Below, one piece after another: positions 22,948-31,740 of a DNA stretch of 64,000 nucleotides; position 1 is the stretch's first letter; every line of letters starts with the position of its first letter. Below the pieces are notes generated by a model. The model had not been told where the DNA came from and did not search any database. It worked only from the letters and a program-made list of their open reading frames with translations. Both the position numbers and the translations under genes were made by a program. Source of the DNA: JAICNG01 sp035249985 (GTDB lineage Bacteria; Gemmatimonadota; Gemmatimonadetes; Gemmatimonadales; Gemmatimonadaceae); assembly GCA_035249985.1 (NCBI GenBank), contig DATFFP010000073.1, positions 1 through 64,000 on the forward strand, in the 5' to 3' direction.

Positions 22948-24501
22948 TCACGGTGCGGACGGTATCGCCACGCTGCGGGAGGGAACACGCACCCGGACAA
23001 CGCGACTCTCGTTTCCGAGCCGGTCCACCGCGGTCACGAGGATTTCATCCGGTCGAGGTGTGACGTCATCGAATGTCACCGCGTGTGACCGCTGCCAACC
23101 CGGAAGGACATGCGTCGCCCACGTTCCATTGGTGCGCGTCCGCACGATCCACCGCCAGATCCTCTCCTTCCCCGCCGGGAGCATGCGCACGCTCAGCCCC
23201 CCGGTCACGGTGTCCATGCGCGCGGCGGCGGTGGGTCTGCGCGGCGGCGTGCTGTCGAGCCAGGGCGTGGCTGGCACCAGCGCAGGCTCGGCGTACGCAC
23301 CTCGGCCGAGCTGCGTGCCGATGCTGTCGCGATTCTCGAGAAAGACCTTCATGCTGAAGTGGATGTTGCCCGTCGCACCCGGCACCGCTCGCGTGAGGCG
23401 CACCTGCTCGAGAATTTCCGTCGGCAGCCAGCGACGCGCCGAGTCACCCGCCCCCACGCGGCTCGTGAAATTCCCTGGCCAGAGGTGACGCCGCTTCACA
23501 TTCTCCTGCGCCCACCACGCGAGCAGTGTCGGATAGCTCTGCGAAGCCGGCTGGATGGGCCAGTAGAGTTGCGGAGCGAAGTAGTCGACCCACCCTTCGA
23601 TGAGCCATTTGCGCGCGTCGGCGTAGATTTGCTCGTAGGGATCGAATCCCTGGATCGTGGCGGGATGTCCCGGACGCCAGATGCCGAAGGGACTCACGCC
23701 GAACTTGACGCGTGGCTTCGTTCGCTTGATCGCGCGATAGAGATCGCGCACGAACGCGTCGACGTTGCCACGCCGCCAATCGTCGCGCGACAGCGCGCCG
23801 CCTCCCCCCACGTACCGTGCCCAACTGACACTGTCGGGAAACTCGAGCAGCATGCCTGACGAGTCCCGCTCCTTATAAGGATAGAAGTAGTCGTCGATCT
23901 GTACGCCATCGATGTCGTAGCGTCGCACCACGTCCGAGATCACCCGGATGGAGTACGTTCGCGCCGCCGGAAGCCCTGGATCGAGCCAGAGGTGCCGCCC
24001 ATAGCGGAGCACGAGCGCGGGCTGGCGGCGCGAGACGTGAGTCGCCGCGGGTTCGGAGATGGCGGTTGGGTGACGCGCCCGAAAGGGATTGAACCAGGCA
24101 TGTAGCTCGAGCCCGCGCCGATGGGCCTCCTCGACCGCGAACTCCAGCGGATCCCACGCCGGCTCGGGAGCAACGCCCTGACGTCCGGTGAGATACTCGG
24201 ACCACGGTTCGTGAGGAGACGAATAGAGCGCGTCAGCCGCGGGGCGAATCTGGAGAACGATCGCATTGAGGCCGAGCGCGACACTCCGGTTGAGCACTCG
24301 CAGCAGCTCTTCCTGTTGCTCCCAGGTCGAGAGTCCCGGCCGCGACGGCCAATCGATGTTCGCGACCGACGCGACCCACACCCCGCGGAACTCGCGGCGG
24401 ACCGGGGGCGCCGAGTCGGGGCTTTGGGCGTGGAGGACCGCGACCGAGGAGGAGATGGCGGCCGCGGCGAGGAGGCTCTTCGTTGGGGTCGAGATAATCA
24501 T
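22948..24501 (-). CDS. Secreted family-10-like glycosylhydrolase (GHL10/DUF187, YngK type)
   Basis: A 517-residue exported putative glycoside hydrolase with signal MIISTPTKSLLAAAAISSSVAVLHAQ. The GHL10 domain runs from about 33 to 370: REFRGVWVASVANIDWPSRPG, the conserved LGLNAIVLQIRPAADALY, ELHAWFNPFRA, DGVQIDDYFYPY (acidic catalytic-type residues) and FGVSPFGIWRPGHPA. The C-terminal 110 residues are a fibronectin-like domain ending DRLGNESRVVRVRVP. The family acts on cell-wall-like glycans (denuded peptidoglycan has been shown for some). It heads a minus-strand block followed by YceI-LytS-LytT. Confidence 0.92.
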   Translation of the reverse strand: MIISTPTKSLLAAAAISSSVAVLHAQSPDSAPPVRREFRGVWVASVANIDWPSRPGLSTWEQQEELLRVLNRSVALGLNAIVLQIRPAADALYSSPHEPWSEYLTGRQGVAPEPAWDPLEFAVEEAHRRGLELHAWFNPFRARHPTAISEPAATHVSRRQPALVLRYGRHLWLDPGLPAARTYSIRVISDVVRRYDIDGVQIDDYFYPYKERDSSGMLLEFPDSVSWARYVGGGGALSRDDWRRGNVDAFVRDLYRAIKRTKPRVKFGVSPFGIWRPGHPATIQGFDPYEQIYADARKWLIEGWVDYFAPQLYWPIQPASQSYPTLLAWWAQENVKRRHLWPGNFTSRVGAGDSARRWLPTEILEQVRLTRAVPGATGNIHFSMKVFLENRDSIGTQLGRGAYAEPALVPATPWLDSTPPRRPTAAARMDTVTGGLSVRMLPAGKERIWRWIVRTRTNGTWATHVLPGWQRSHAVTFDDVTPRPDEILVTAVDRLGNESRVVRVRVPSRSVAIPSAP

Positions 24502-24573
24502 GCGGTAGAGGTTGTGGCCGTGGAGTTGACGCGGGCAAGGGTGTTTCGGGGTGGCTTTGGCTTCCTCGCGCCA

Positions 24574-24677
24574 CGGGCCCGAACTGCATCACCACAGAGG
24601 CACAGAGGGCACAGACGACTGCGAACTCGAAGTCCTCTGTGCCCTCTGTGCCTCTGTGGTGATGCAGTTCGGGCCCG
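24574..24677. repeat. 42-bp perfect inverted repeat, CCACAGAGGCACAGAGG family (copy 2)
   Basis: The arm 24574-24615 (starting CGGGCCCGAACTGCATCACC) is the exact complement of 24636-24677, with a 20-base loop. Unlike copy 1 it lies between divergent genes, upstream of both starts, so a terminator role does not fit here. Confidence 0.95.
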
Positions 24678-24725
24678 TTGTGACCCTTGCGGACGACACC
24701 CCGGAGCCGCAGCCTTTCCCGAACC

Positions 24726-26558
24726 ATGCGCCCAGCCCTCCTCGCCTCCGCGCTCGTTCTCGTCCTTCAGACCGCGGTCGGCGCGCAACACCGTCCTCCC
24801 TCGCTCACCGAGATCGACCGTCGCTTTCGCGAGCTCGCTCAGGTCCAGCGCACGCGCGCAACGAGCGACTCGATACGATTGCGGCAGCTCTCGGAGCTGT
24901 ATTTCGAGTGGCAGCTCACCGAGTCGCCCGAGTCCGCGACGTTCATTGGCCATCCAGGACACGACCATCTCTGGACGGACCTCTCGGCGACCGCGATCGC
25001 GCGGCGCAAACGAGAAGCGGGGCGCACGCTTGCGGTCCTCAACACGATCGATCGGCAGCGGCTGTCGACCGCTGACCGCCTGACCTATGACCTGCTCGTG
25101 CACGAAGGCCAGATGGCGGTAGAGCAGGCCCGCTTTCCTGGCGAGCTCCTGCAGGTCACGGCGCTCAGCGGCATCCAGCGCGACATTCCGGATGTCGTGT
25201 CGTTGATGAGGATCGAGCGCGCCAACGATGTGGACGCGATCTTCGCCCGATTGCAGGCGTTTCCGAGACTCGTAAGGCAGGTCATCGCGCTCCTCGATAC
25301 GGGGCTCGCGCGTGGGATCACGCCGCCGCGGATCACGCTCCACGGCGTCGCCGACGCCGTGGGACGACAGATCGTCGATGATCCCGCGATGAGCGCGATG
25401 ATCGCCCCGCTCGCGAAGTTGCCGCCGACGATCCCGGAGGACGAGCGGCTCCGCTTGCGTGAGCGCGGGACGGCGCTGGTGCGTGACTCGGTGCTGCCGG
25501 CATGGCGTCAGCTGCACCGGTTCCTCGTTGACCGCTACGTCCCCGGCGCTCGTGAGAGCATTGGACTGTCTGCGCTTCCGAATGGCGAAGCCTGGTACGC
25601 CGTTGCGGTGCGCCAGTACACGACGACCGACATGTCGCCGAGCGCCATCCACGAGCTCGGCCTGCGCGAAGTCGCGCGCATTCGCGGTGCGATGGACAGC
25701 GTCATGGTGCAGACGGGATTCAAGGGCACGTTCGCCGAATTCATTCAATTCCTGCGCACCGATCCGCGGTTCTACTTCACGGACACGGCGAGCCTGCTGC
25801 GCGAGTACCGCGATATCGCGAAGCGCATTGATCCGGGTCTCATCCGTCTTTTCGGTCGGCTGCCGCGGATGCCGTACGGCGTCATCGCCGTCCCCGCGTA
25901 TTCCGAGCGCAACGTCACGACGGCGTACTACATGCCCGGCTCGCCGGAGGCCGCGCGGCCCGGATACTTCTACGCGAACACCTACGATCTGAAGTCGCGA
26001 CCCAAGTGGGAGATGGAGGCGCTCACGGTGCACGAGGCGGTACCGGGCCATCATCTGCAGATCGCGATCGCGCAGGAGCTCGAGAACGTTCCCGAGTTCC
26101 GGAAGCATCTCGGTTTCACCGCGTTCGTGGAGGGATGGGGACTCTACTCGGAGTCTCTCGGACACGATTTGGGGCTGTATCGCGATCCGTATTCGAGGTT
26201 CGGCGCGCTCACATACGACATGTGGCGGGCGGTCCGCCTCGTGCTCGACACCGGCCTCCATTCGATGGGGTGGTCGCGCCAGCAGGCCATCGACTACTTC
26301 GCGGCGAACAGCAGCAAGCCGCTGCACGACATCACCGTGGAGGTCGACCGCTACATCTCGTGGCCGGGACAGGCGCTCGCATACAAGATCGGTCAGCTCA
26401 AGATTCGCGAGCTCCGCGAGTTCGCGACGACCGAGCTCGGCGATGCCTTCGATGTACGCGCCTTCCATGATGAAGTGCTCGGCGCGGGCGCGGTCCCCCT
26501 GGGAGTTCTCGATGCGCGCATCCGCGAGTGGGTCGCGCGCCAGAAGCAACGCGTGTGA
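24726..26558 (+). CDS. DUF885-family secreted hydrolase (M1/M2-like metallopeptidase superfamily)
   Basis: A 610-residue exported protein with signal MRPALLASALVLVLQTAVGAQ. DUF885 proteins are largely helical and carry a zinc-peptidase-like motif; here it is ALTVHEAVPGHHLQIAIAQE near residues 440-460, with a downstream EGWGLYSESLG glutamate block. Other family sequences are ATFIGHPGHDHLW, AVPAYSERNVTTAYYMPGSP and WPGQALAYKIGQLKI. Members are annotated as uncharacterised or as carboxypeptidase-like. The start at 24726 removes an upstream Arg/Ser-rich leader. The DinB gene follows 7 bases later and is co-transcribed. Confidence 0.93.
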   Translation: MRPALLASALVLVLQTAVGAQHRPPSLTEIDRRFRELAQVQRTRATSDSIRLRQLSELYFEWQLTESPESATFIGHPGHDHLWTDLSATAIARRKREAGRTLAVLNTIDRQRLSTADRLTYDLLVHEGQMAVEQARFPGELLQVTALSGIQRDIPDVVSLMRIERANDVDAIFARLQAFPRLVRQVIALLDTGLARGITPPRITLHGVADAVGRQIVDDPAMSAMIAPLAKLPPTIPEDERLRLRERGTALVRDSVLPAWRQLHRFLVDRYVPGARESIGLSALPNGEAWYAVAVRQYTTTDMSPSAIHELGLREVARIRGAMDSVMVQTGFKGTFAEFIQFLRTDPRFYFTDTASLLREYRDIAKRIDPGLIRLFGRLPRMPYGVIAVPAYSERNVTTAYYMPGSPEAARPGYFYANTYDLKSRPKWEMEALTVHEAVPGHHLQIAIAQELENVPEFRKHLGFTAFVEGWGLYSESLGHDLGLYRDPYSRFGALTYDMWRAVRLVLDTGLHSMGWSRQQAIDYFAANSSKPLHDITVEVDRYISWPGQALAYKIGQLKIRELREFATTELGDAFDVRAFHDEVLGAGAVPLGVLDARIREWVARQKQRV

Positions 26559-26565
26559 GGGTGAC

Positions 26566-27090
26566 ATGCCGCACGTGACCCTCGAGCGACCGCCGGCGAG
26601 CGAGTATGCACCGTATCAAGCGGGATACGTCGCGAGCGTTCCCGAGGGCGACATCTTCGAGATCCTGTCGCGCCAGGGCACCCAGTTTCCGGAATTCCTG
26701 CGCGCGATCGGCGAGGGGCGCGGCGACCATCGTTACGCGTCCGACAAGTGGACGGTCAAGGAAATGATCGGCCACGTGAACGATACCGAGCGCGTGTTCG
26801 CGTATCGGGCGCTCCGCTTCGCGCGGGGCGATGAGACGCCGCTCGCCTCGTTCGAGCAGGATGCGTACGTCCCCACGGGCAACTTCAACGCGCGCACGCT
26901 CGAGAGCCTGGCCGATGAATTCGCGCACCTCCGCGCCGCGACGCTCGACCTCTATTATCACCTCGACACCGACGCGCTCGGCCGCCGGGGCAGCGCGAGC
27001 GGTTTCGTCGTCTCCGTCCGCGCGATGGCGTACGTGATCGCGGGCCACGTCGCGCATCATGAGCGTGTGTTGCGAGAAAAGTACCTGTAG
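26566..27090 (+). CDS. DinB-family metal-dependent protein
   Basis: A 174-residue four-helix-bundle protein of the DinB/YfiT superfamily. The metal-binding histidines are visible: GHVNDTERV near residue 67, and the C-terminal AYVIAGHVAHHERVL. KWTVKEMIGHVND is the classic block after the first helix. DinB proteins include thiol-dependent transferases and hydrolases; the substrate is unknown. ATG at 26566 follows the DUF885 stop by 7 bases. The end is followed by a hairpin (27111-27139). Confidence 0.9.
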   Translation: MPHVTLERPPASEYAPYQAGYVASVPEGDIFEILSRQGTQFPEFLRAIGEGRGDHRYASDKWTVKEMIGHVNDTERVFAYRALRFARGDETPLASFEQDAYVPTGNFNARTLESLADEFAHLRAATLDLYYHLDTDALGRRGSASGFVVSVRAMAYVIAGHVAHHERVLREKYL

Positions 27091-27093
27091 CCA

Positions 27094-27179
27094 CGGTCGT
27101 CCAGGGAGTCGAAGTCGCCGCGGTGATCCCGGCGACTTCACCTCGTTCACCTGGACATCCTCGGCAGCCTCGACGACCT
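27094..27179. repeat. GTCGTC-CAGG/GACGACC inverted repeat (family with 57964-58018)
   Basis: The outer pair is GGTCGTC (27095-27101) and GACGACC (27172-27178). Inside is a perfect 10-bp hairpin, GAAGTCGCCG (27111-27120) with CGGCGACTTC (27130-27139). The right end CCTCGACGACCTT is shared, in inverse order, with the copy at 57961. It follows the DinB stop closely and may terminate that transcript. Confidence 0.7.
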
Positions 27180-27230
27180 TGGTAGTGCTCGGCGCGACGG
27201 CGCGCCCCCACCCCTGACGCCGGAGGTCTC

Positions 27231-27647
27231 ATGCTCCAGAACGACGTGAACTGGCTCGCCATCCTCGTCGCCGCCATTGCGGCGTTCGGACTGGGAGCGC
27301 TGTGGTACTCGCGCTCGCTGTTCGGACGCCAATGGATGGCGGCGCACGGTCACACGCCGGAACAGCTCGCCGCCATGCAGGCGAGCATGGGCAAGACCTA
27401 CGCGTACTCGTTCATCACGTACGTGATCATGGCGATGGTGATCGCGCTGCTGATGGGACTCACCGGAGCCACCACCGCCGTGCAAGGCGTCGTGCTCGCC
27501 GTCCTGGCGTGGCTCGGCTTCGGGTTCACGATCGGTCTCAACAGCAACCTCTATTCGAACAAACGCCCCGCTGCGTTCATGATCGACGCGGGCTATCAGC
27601 TCGTGCACGTCATCATCATGGGAGCGATTATCGGCGCGTGGCGGTGA
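27231..27647 (+). CDS. DUF1761-family membrane protein
   Basis: A 138-residue integral membrane protein of four hydrophobic spans: WLAILVAAIAAFGLGALWYS (9-28), SFITYVIMAMVIALLMGLTG (60-79), VQGVVLAVLAWLGFGFTIGL (84-103) and VHVIIMGAIIGAW (125-137). The opening NDVNW, the ALWYSRSLFGRQW motif and the NLYSNKRPAAFMIDAGY loop are typical of DUF1761. No function is established. A CTGCGAACTGCGAG repeat begins 5 bases after its stop. Confidence 0.9.
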   Translation: MLQNDVNWLAILVAAIAAFGLGALWYSRSLFGRQWMAAHGHTPEQLAAMQASMGKTYAYSFITYVIMAMVIALLMGLTGATTAVQGVVLAVLAWLGFGFTIGLNSNLYSNKRPAAFMIDAGYQLVHVIIMGAIIGAWR

Positions 27648-27651
27648 GGGC

Positions 27652-27699
27652 GACTGCGAACTGCGAACTGCGAGCTGCTCGCAGTTCGCAGTTCGTAGT
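27652..27699. repeat. CTGCGAACTGCGAG inverted repeat (copy 2)
   Basis: Tandem CTGCGAACTGCGAACTGCGAG faces CTCGCAGTTCGCAGTTCG with a 4-base centre, forming a near-perfect hairpin between convergent genes. Its right edge abuts the TAA of the minus-strand gene (27699-27701). Confidence 0.85.
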
Positions 27700-28658
27700 T
27701 AGCTTCTACCTTCCGCCACGGCCCTCTCATACACCGCCGCCGCCGCCGCGACGTCCTGAAGCGCGGTGCCGGTGCTGTCGAAGATCACGATCTCATCATC
27801 GTGCAGACGGCCGCGCTTCTTCCCAGCGACGACTGCGCCGAGCTCCGCACGCACCGCCTCGCGCGTCATCACGCCGGCCGCGATCGCGTGATGCAGATCG
27901 CCCGACGTCACGGCCTGATCGAGGATGTCCACCACGACCGCGGAGCGCGCGAGCAGCGCGGGGTCGAGCTCCTGCTTGTCGGCATTGTCCGCCCCCACAC
28001 CAGCCACGAATGCGCCCGGATTGACATCGCCGGCGCCGAGGATCGGGGTGCGTGATGGAGTGCACGTGACACAGATGTCACTCGCCCGCGCCGCGACCGC
28101 CAAATCCGACTCTACGATGACCTGGATGCCGAGCTCGTTCGACATCTCGCGCGCGAAGCGCGTGGCGTTCTCGGCGTTGCGGTCGACGGCGTAGACTCGC
28201 TTGAGCGTTCGCACGTTCGCCACCGCCAGCAGCTGTGTTCGCCCTTGCACGCCACAGCCACAGATCGTCACGACGGATGCATCCGCGCGGGCGAGATACT
28301 TCGCGGCGACGGCGGTCGCGGCACCCGTGCGCAGACTCGTGATCTCGCGCGAGTCGATGATCGCCAACGGAGTGCCGCGGTCCGCGTCGAATAGCGCGAT
28401 GACCCCCTGGATGGTCGGCAATCCGTACCGCTCGATGTTCCCCGGAAAGTTCGCGTTGGTCTTCGCTGCGAAATAGTGCCGGCCCAGCTCGAGCGTCCCC
28501 GCCTTGATGTGAAACGTGCCGTGCTCGGCGTGGACGCCGAGCACGCCAGGCTGCGGGGCTTTCCCTTCTCCGTGCAATCGAAATGCATGCTCGACGGCGG
28601 TGATGCACGTCTCGATCGAAAGCAGGTCGCGCACGATCGACGCGTCGAGAAAGATCAT
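27699..28658 (-). CDS. Ornithine cyclodeaminase/mu-crystallin family protein
   Basis: A 319-residue NAD(P)-binding enzyme. Family blocks include IFLDASIVRDLL (start), FAAKTNANFPGN, DSREITSLRTGAATAVAAKYL, and the Rossmann glycine motif ICGCGVQGRTQL near residue 132. ICVTCTPSRTPIL and PGAFVAGVGADNADKQELDP form the conserved C-terminal region. Members act as ornithine cyclodeaminases, alanine dehydrogenases or imine reductases; the exact substrate is not assignable. It lies 7 bases downstream of the D-aminoacylase gene, pointing to amino-acid catabolism in one operon. Confidence 0.92.
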   Translation of the reverse strand: MIFLDASIVRDLLSIETCITAVEHAFRLHGEGKAPQPGVLGVHAEHGTFHIKAGTLELGRHYFAAKTNANFPGNIERYGLPTIQGVIALFDADRGTPLAIIDSREITSLRTGAATAVAAKYLARADASVVTICGCGVQGRTQLLAVANVRTLKRVYAVDRNAENATRFAREMSNELGIQVIVESDLAVAARASDICVTCTPSRTPILGAGDVNPGAFVAGVGADNADKQELDPALLARSAVVVDILDQAVTSGDLHHAIAAGVMTREAVRAELGAVVAGKKRGRLHDDEIVIFDSTGTALQDVAAAAAVYERAVAEGRS

Positions 28659-28665
28659 GGCGCGA

Positions 28666-30354
28666 TCACCGGTCCTTTCGCACCGCGCGTCCAGGGGTGG
28701 CGTCGGTATGTCGCCCCTCGCTCACTACCGCGACGCCATTCACGAAAACATGACGTATGCCTTCAGCGATCTGGTGCGGTTGCTCGTACGTCGCGCGATC
28801 GATGATCGTCGCCGGGTCGAAGATCACGACGTCGGCGAACATCCCTTCGCGGAGCATGCCGCGGTCGGCAATCGACAAGCGCGTCGCCACTGCCGACGTC
28901 ATCTTCCGAATGGCTTCCTCGAGCGACATCACCCCCTGGTCGCGCACGTATCTCCCGAGGGCGCGAGGATAGTTTCCGTACGCGCGCGGGTGGGTCATGC
29001 CGCGGGCGCGCGCGGGATCCTGTCCACCGGCGTCGGTTCCGAACTTCATCCAGGGTTGTCGCATCTGCAGCGTCAGGTTCTCCTCCGACGCGATGAAGAA
29101 GATGCCGCCGAGTCCGTCCTCTTCCTCGAGCGTCAGGTCGATCACCGCGTTCACCCAGTCGGTCCCGCGGCGAGCCGCGATGTCGGAAAGTCGCAACCCC
29201 TCGAGCGCCTTGTTCTCCTCCTTCTTGAACGACACCACCATCACGCCCTCTGGCGTTGCGAGGCGACAGAGGCTTTCCCACTCCGTGAACTCGCGCGACG
29301 CATCGGCGTGAATGCGGGCGCGCACCACCGAGTCGCGAAGGTTGTCGAGCAGCTTGCCATCGGTCGACGCCCAGGGCGGCAGGCATGACGAGAGGTCTGT
29401 CCCGCCCGCGACGTACGCGTACATGTCGGCGGTGACGTCCTGCCCCGCGCGCCGCGCTGAATCGATCTTCGCGATGGCGAGAGGGGCCTTGTGCCAATTG
29501 CGTTGTCCCGCTGCCTTGAGGTGATAGATCTCCACGGGCACGCCGGCGCGGCGTCCGATGGTCAGCGCCTCATCGATCGCCTCCAGCAGCTGATCGGCCT
29601 CGGAGCGCATGTGGGTGATGTAGATGCCGCCGTACGGCGCCATCGCCTGTGCGACCTCGACCAGCTCATCGGTCGAGGCGAACACGCCCGGCGGATAGAT
29701 GAGCGCAGACGCCAGCCCGAATGCGCCGTCCTCCATCGCGCGCGTCATCGCCGCTCGCATGGTATCGAGCTCGGCGCGTGTCGCCGCCCCGTCCGCCAAG
29801 CCCTTCCCGTACATCCGAATCGTCGACGCCCCGACGAACGATCCGAAGTTCGTGGATGCCCCACGCGCTTCGATCGCTCGCAGCCACGCGTCGAATCCGC
29901 GCGGACCGCGAAACGGCTCGTGCAGCTCGCGCCATCCGCTGTCCGCGCCGGTTAGGGTGAGGTCGTTGACGGGCGCATTCGTCGTGCCTTCGCCGAGTAT
30001 CTCGGTGGTGACGCCTTGTGTGACCTTGCTGACGACGCGGCTGTCGCCGGTGAGGAAGGCACCGCGCGAATGACTCTGGATGTCGATGAATCCCGGCGCG
30101 ACCACGAGCCCGCTCGCATCGATACGCCGTTGCGCGATCGCATTGGCGAGCGCACCGCGCGGCGCGATGCGCGCGATGCGGTCTCCCCGGACCCCGACAT
30201 CGCCATAAAACCATGGATTGCCAGCCCCGTCGACGATCCGGCCGCCAGCGATGACGACGTCGTAGGCCCCGTCATCGCCACCGCGCCGCGGTCCTGCCGA
30301 GGCGCACGCCGAGAGCAGAGTGAGAAAGAGCGCTATGGAGGGTCGGGTTCGCAT
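28666..30354 (-). CDS. N-acyl-D-amino-acid deacylase-family amidohydrolase (lipoprotein)
   Basis: A 562-residue metal-dependent amidohydrolase. The signal MRTRPSIALFLTLLSAC carries a lipobox (LLSAC), so it is probably membrane-anchored. The N-terminal composite strand domain (YDVVIAGGRIVDGAGNPWFYGDVGV) leads to VAPGFIDIQSHS, where the metal-binding HxH is altered to S-H. Further D-aminoacylase blocks are EILGEGTTNAPVND, GGIYITHMRSE, IYHLKAAGQRNWHK and GTDAGGQDPARARGMTHPRAYG. Family members release D-amino acids from N-acyl forms. It is the first gene of a pair with the ornithine-cyclodeaminase-family gene. Confidence 0.92.
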   Translation of the reverse strand: MRTRPSIALFLTLLSACASAGPRRGGDDGAYDVVIAGGRIVDGAGNPWFYGDVGVRGDRIARIAPRGALANAIAQRRIDASGLVVAPGFIDIQSHSRGAFLTGDSRVVSKVTQGVTTEILGEGTTNAPVNDLTLTGADSGWRELHEPFRGPRGFDAWLRAIEARGASTNFGSFVGASTIRMYGKGLADGAATRAELDTMRAAMTRAMEDGAFGLASALIYPPGVFASTDELVEVAQAMAPYGGIYITHMRSEADQLLEAIDEALTIGRRAGVPVEIYHLKAAGQRNWHKAPLAIAKIDSARRAGQDVTADMYAYVAGGTDLSSCLPPWASTDGKLLDNLRDSVVRARIHADASREFTEWESLCRLATPEGVMVVSFKKEENKALEGLRLSDIAARRGTDWVNAVIDLTLEEEDGLGGIFFIASEENLTLQMRQPWMKFGTDAGGQDPARARGMTHPRAYGNYPRALGRYVRDQGVMSLEEAIRKMTSAVATRLSIADRGMLREGMFADVVIFDPATIIDRATYEQPHQIAEGIRHVFVNGVAVVSEGRHTDATPGRAVRKDR

Positions 30355-30390
30355 GTTGGATGAAAGCGAGTATGGTGTCCTTCGCAACAG

Positions 30391-30514
30391 CCGACTGCTT
30401 CACCACAGAGGCACAGAGGACTTCCAGGTAGGAGCTCACCCGTGAAAGTCCTTCAAAGCCTTTCGAAGTTGACCTTTCTCGGTGCGCTCTGTGTCTCTGT
30501 GGTGACGCAGTCGG
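30391..30514. repeat. Imperfect CCACAGAGGCACAGAGG inverted repeat (copy 3)
   Basis: CGACTGCTTCACCACAGAGG (from 30391) faces CTCTGTGGTGACGCAGTCG (to 30514) with a few mismatches and a 65-base interior. Located between divergent genes. This copy is more decayed than those at 11331 and 24574. Confidence 0.8.
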
Positions 30515-30645
30515 CTCGCTGCGCACAGAGCACAGGACGTTGTTCAAACGCGCCGGCCTAAATAGAATCCCCGGCCACAGACCCACAAGAGAGAGTCGCT
30601 ACGCCGGGACGACCGCCATCCACCGCGCGCGCCACGCTCTTCATC

Positions 30646-31500
30646 GTGCTCGGCGCGTGCTGCTTCGGCGCCATCGCGATTTTCGTCGTCCTCGCTCGAC
30701 GCACCGGCGCCCCACTCACGTCGATACTCGCGTGGCGCTTTCTCATCGCGGCGCTCCTGCTCACCGCGGCGGCCGGCGGTCTGCGCGCGCTCCACGTGCC
30801 GCGTCCGCTCGCCATTCGACTACTCCTCATCGGCGGCGGCGGACAAGCGCTCATCTCGTTCCTCGCGCTGCGCGCGCTCGATCATCTTCCCGCCGGCACC
30901 AATGCGTTCCTCTTCTACACGTACCCGGCGTGGGTGGCGGTGTTCTCGTTCGTGAGCGGCACCGAACGGGTGGATGCGCGCCGGCTCCTGGCGCTCGCCA
31001 TTTCGTTCGCCGGGATTGCGACGATGGTGGGTACCCCCTGGTCGAACACGACCGACGTCCCGTTCATCGGCGTGCTGCTCTCGCTGTCGGCCGCCGCGTG
31101 CTACGGACTCTACATCCCGACGATCGGCCGTTTGCAGGAGGGAATACGTCCCACCGTCATGTCGGCATACGTGGCGGTCGGCGCGGGAATCGTTCACGTC
31201 ATCAATGGCCTGGTGACAGGCACCCTGACGGTGCAGCTCGAGCCCGCGGCCTGGGCCAGCATCGCGGGATTCGCGGTCATCGGAACCGCGATCGCGTTCC
31301 TGCTCTTCCTCCGCGGCCTGGCCGTCCTCGGCCCGGTCCGCACGGCGATCGTGTCGACGATCGAGCCGTTCTTCACCACGCTCCTCGGCGCCCTCGTCCT
31401 GACGCAGCCTCTGCCTCCCTCAACGCTCGCTGGGGGAGCGCTGATCGCGCTCGCGGTAATTCTCCTCCAACGGAGAGAGGGAACGAGGAACGAAGAGTAG
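30646..31500 (+). CDS. DMT-superfamily transporter, EamA family
   Basis: An inner-membrane metabolite exporter-like protein of 284 residues with ten predicted spans in two EamA repeats (about 1-125 and 135-278). Internal repeats are visible: LTSILAWRFLIAALLLTAAA against the second-half VGTAIAFLLFLRGLAVLGP. Only GTG at 30646 is available as a start; the frame upstream is open for about 28 codons but lacks ATG/GTG/TTG, and no clear RBS is seen, so the true start may be non-standard. The last residues (REGTRNEE) are encoded by one arm of the 15-bp inverted repeat at 31480-31529. Confidence 0.88.
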   Translation: MLGACCFGAIAIFVVLARRTGAPLTSILAWRFLIAALLLTAAAGGLRALHVPRPLAIRLLLIGGGGQALISFLALRALDHLPAGTNAFLFYTYPAWVAVFSFVSGTERVDARRLLALAISFAGIATMVGTPWSNTTDVPFIGVLLSLSAAACYGLYIPTIGRLQEGIRPTVMSAYVAVGAGIVHVINGLVTGTLTVQLEPAAWASIAGFAVIGTAIAFLLFLRGLAVLGPVRTAIVSTIEPFFTTLLGALVLTQPLPPSTLAGGALIALAVILLQRREGTRNEE

Positions 31501-31529
31501 GAGGCACTTTCTCGTTCGTTCCTCGTTCC
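31480..31529. repeat. 15-bp inverted repeat GGAACGAGGAACGAA spanning a stop codon
   Basis: GGAACGAGGAACGAA (31480-31494) is the exact complement of 31515-31529. The left arm is coding (EamA C-terminus) and the TAG lies in the 20-base loop. It can work as the transcription-end hairpin for that gene. Confidence 0.85.
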
Positions 31530-31570
31530 TGTCTGCCTTTTTGGCCTGGTATCAGCCGCCGGTCGAACGG

Positions 31571-31740
31571 CGTCCTTTCGCCCGCTTTCGGGTGCTTTCG
31601 GCGCCCGAAATCTCATGCGCCAACGCAAGTCCACGGCCAGCGTTTTCTACGGTTCGGGCACACTGGTGAACCCGCGCGCCATCAAGCAGTTAGGCGCATG
31701 ACGGACCCGAAGCTTCGGGCGGCCGAAAAGCCTAACGACC
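31571..31740 (+). other. Structured 5' leader with alternative pairings, upstream of PKD lipoprotein
   Basis: This part of the 358-base gap before 31859 has CTTTCG three times at exact 10-base spacing (31575, 31585, 31595), hairpins CCCG-CTTT-CGGG (31581-31592) and TTTCGG-CGC-CCGAAA (31597-31611), a 9-bp long-range match TCATGCGCC (31613-31621) with GGCGCATGA (31693-31701), and a competing 7-bp match GTTAGGC (31689-31695) with GCCTAAC (31730-31736) closing over the palindrome CCCGAAGCTTCGGG (31706-31719). The two long-range pairings share 31693-31695, so they exclude each other, as in switches. I could not match it to a known riboswitch class. The rest, 31741-31858, has one small hairpin (CGCCTGCC/GGCAGGGGCG) and nothing else recognised. 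Confidence 0.45.

Noticed and set aside
24498..26567. Minus-strand frame of 689 codons opposite DUF885
   Set aside because: The plus-strand DUF885 gene has a signal peptide and HEAVPGHH motif; the antisense frame has no motifs.
27090..27230. A small gene between DinB and DUF1761
   Set aside because: The sequence is a hairpin-forming repeat; short frames there are not supported by RBS or composition.
31689..31736. Integron attC-like site (GTTAGGC...GCCTAAC)
   Set aside because: The simple sites are in the opposite order to attC (which runs RYYYAAC to GTTRRRY), and no integrase or cassette array is present.
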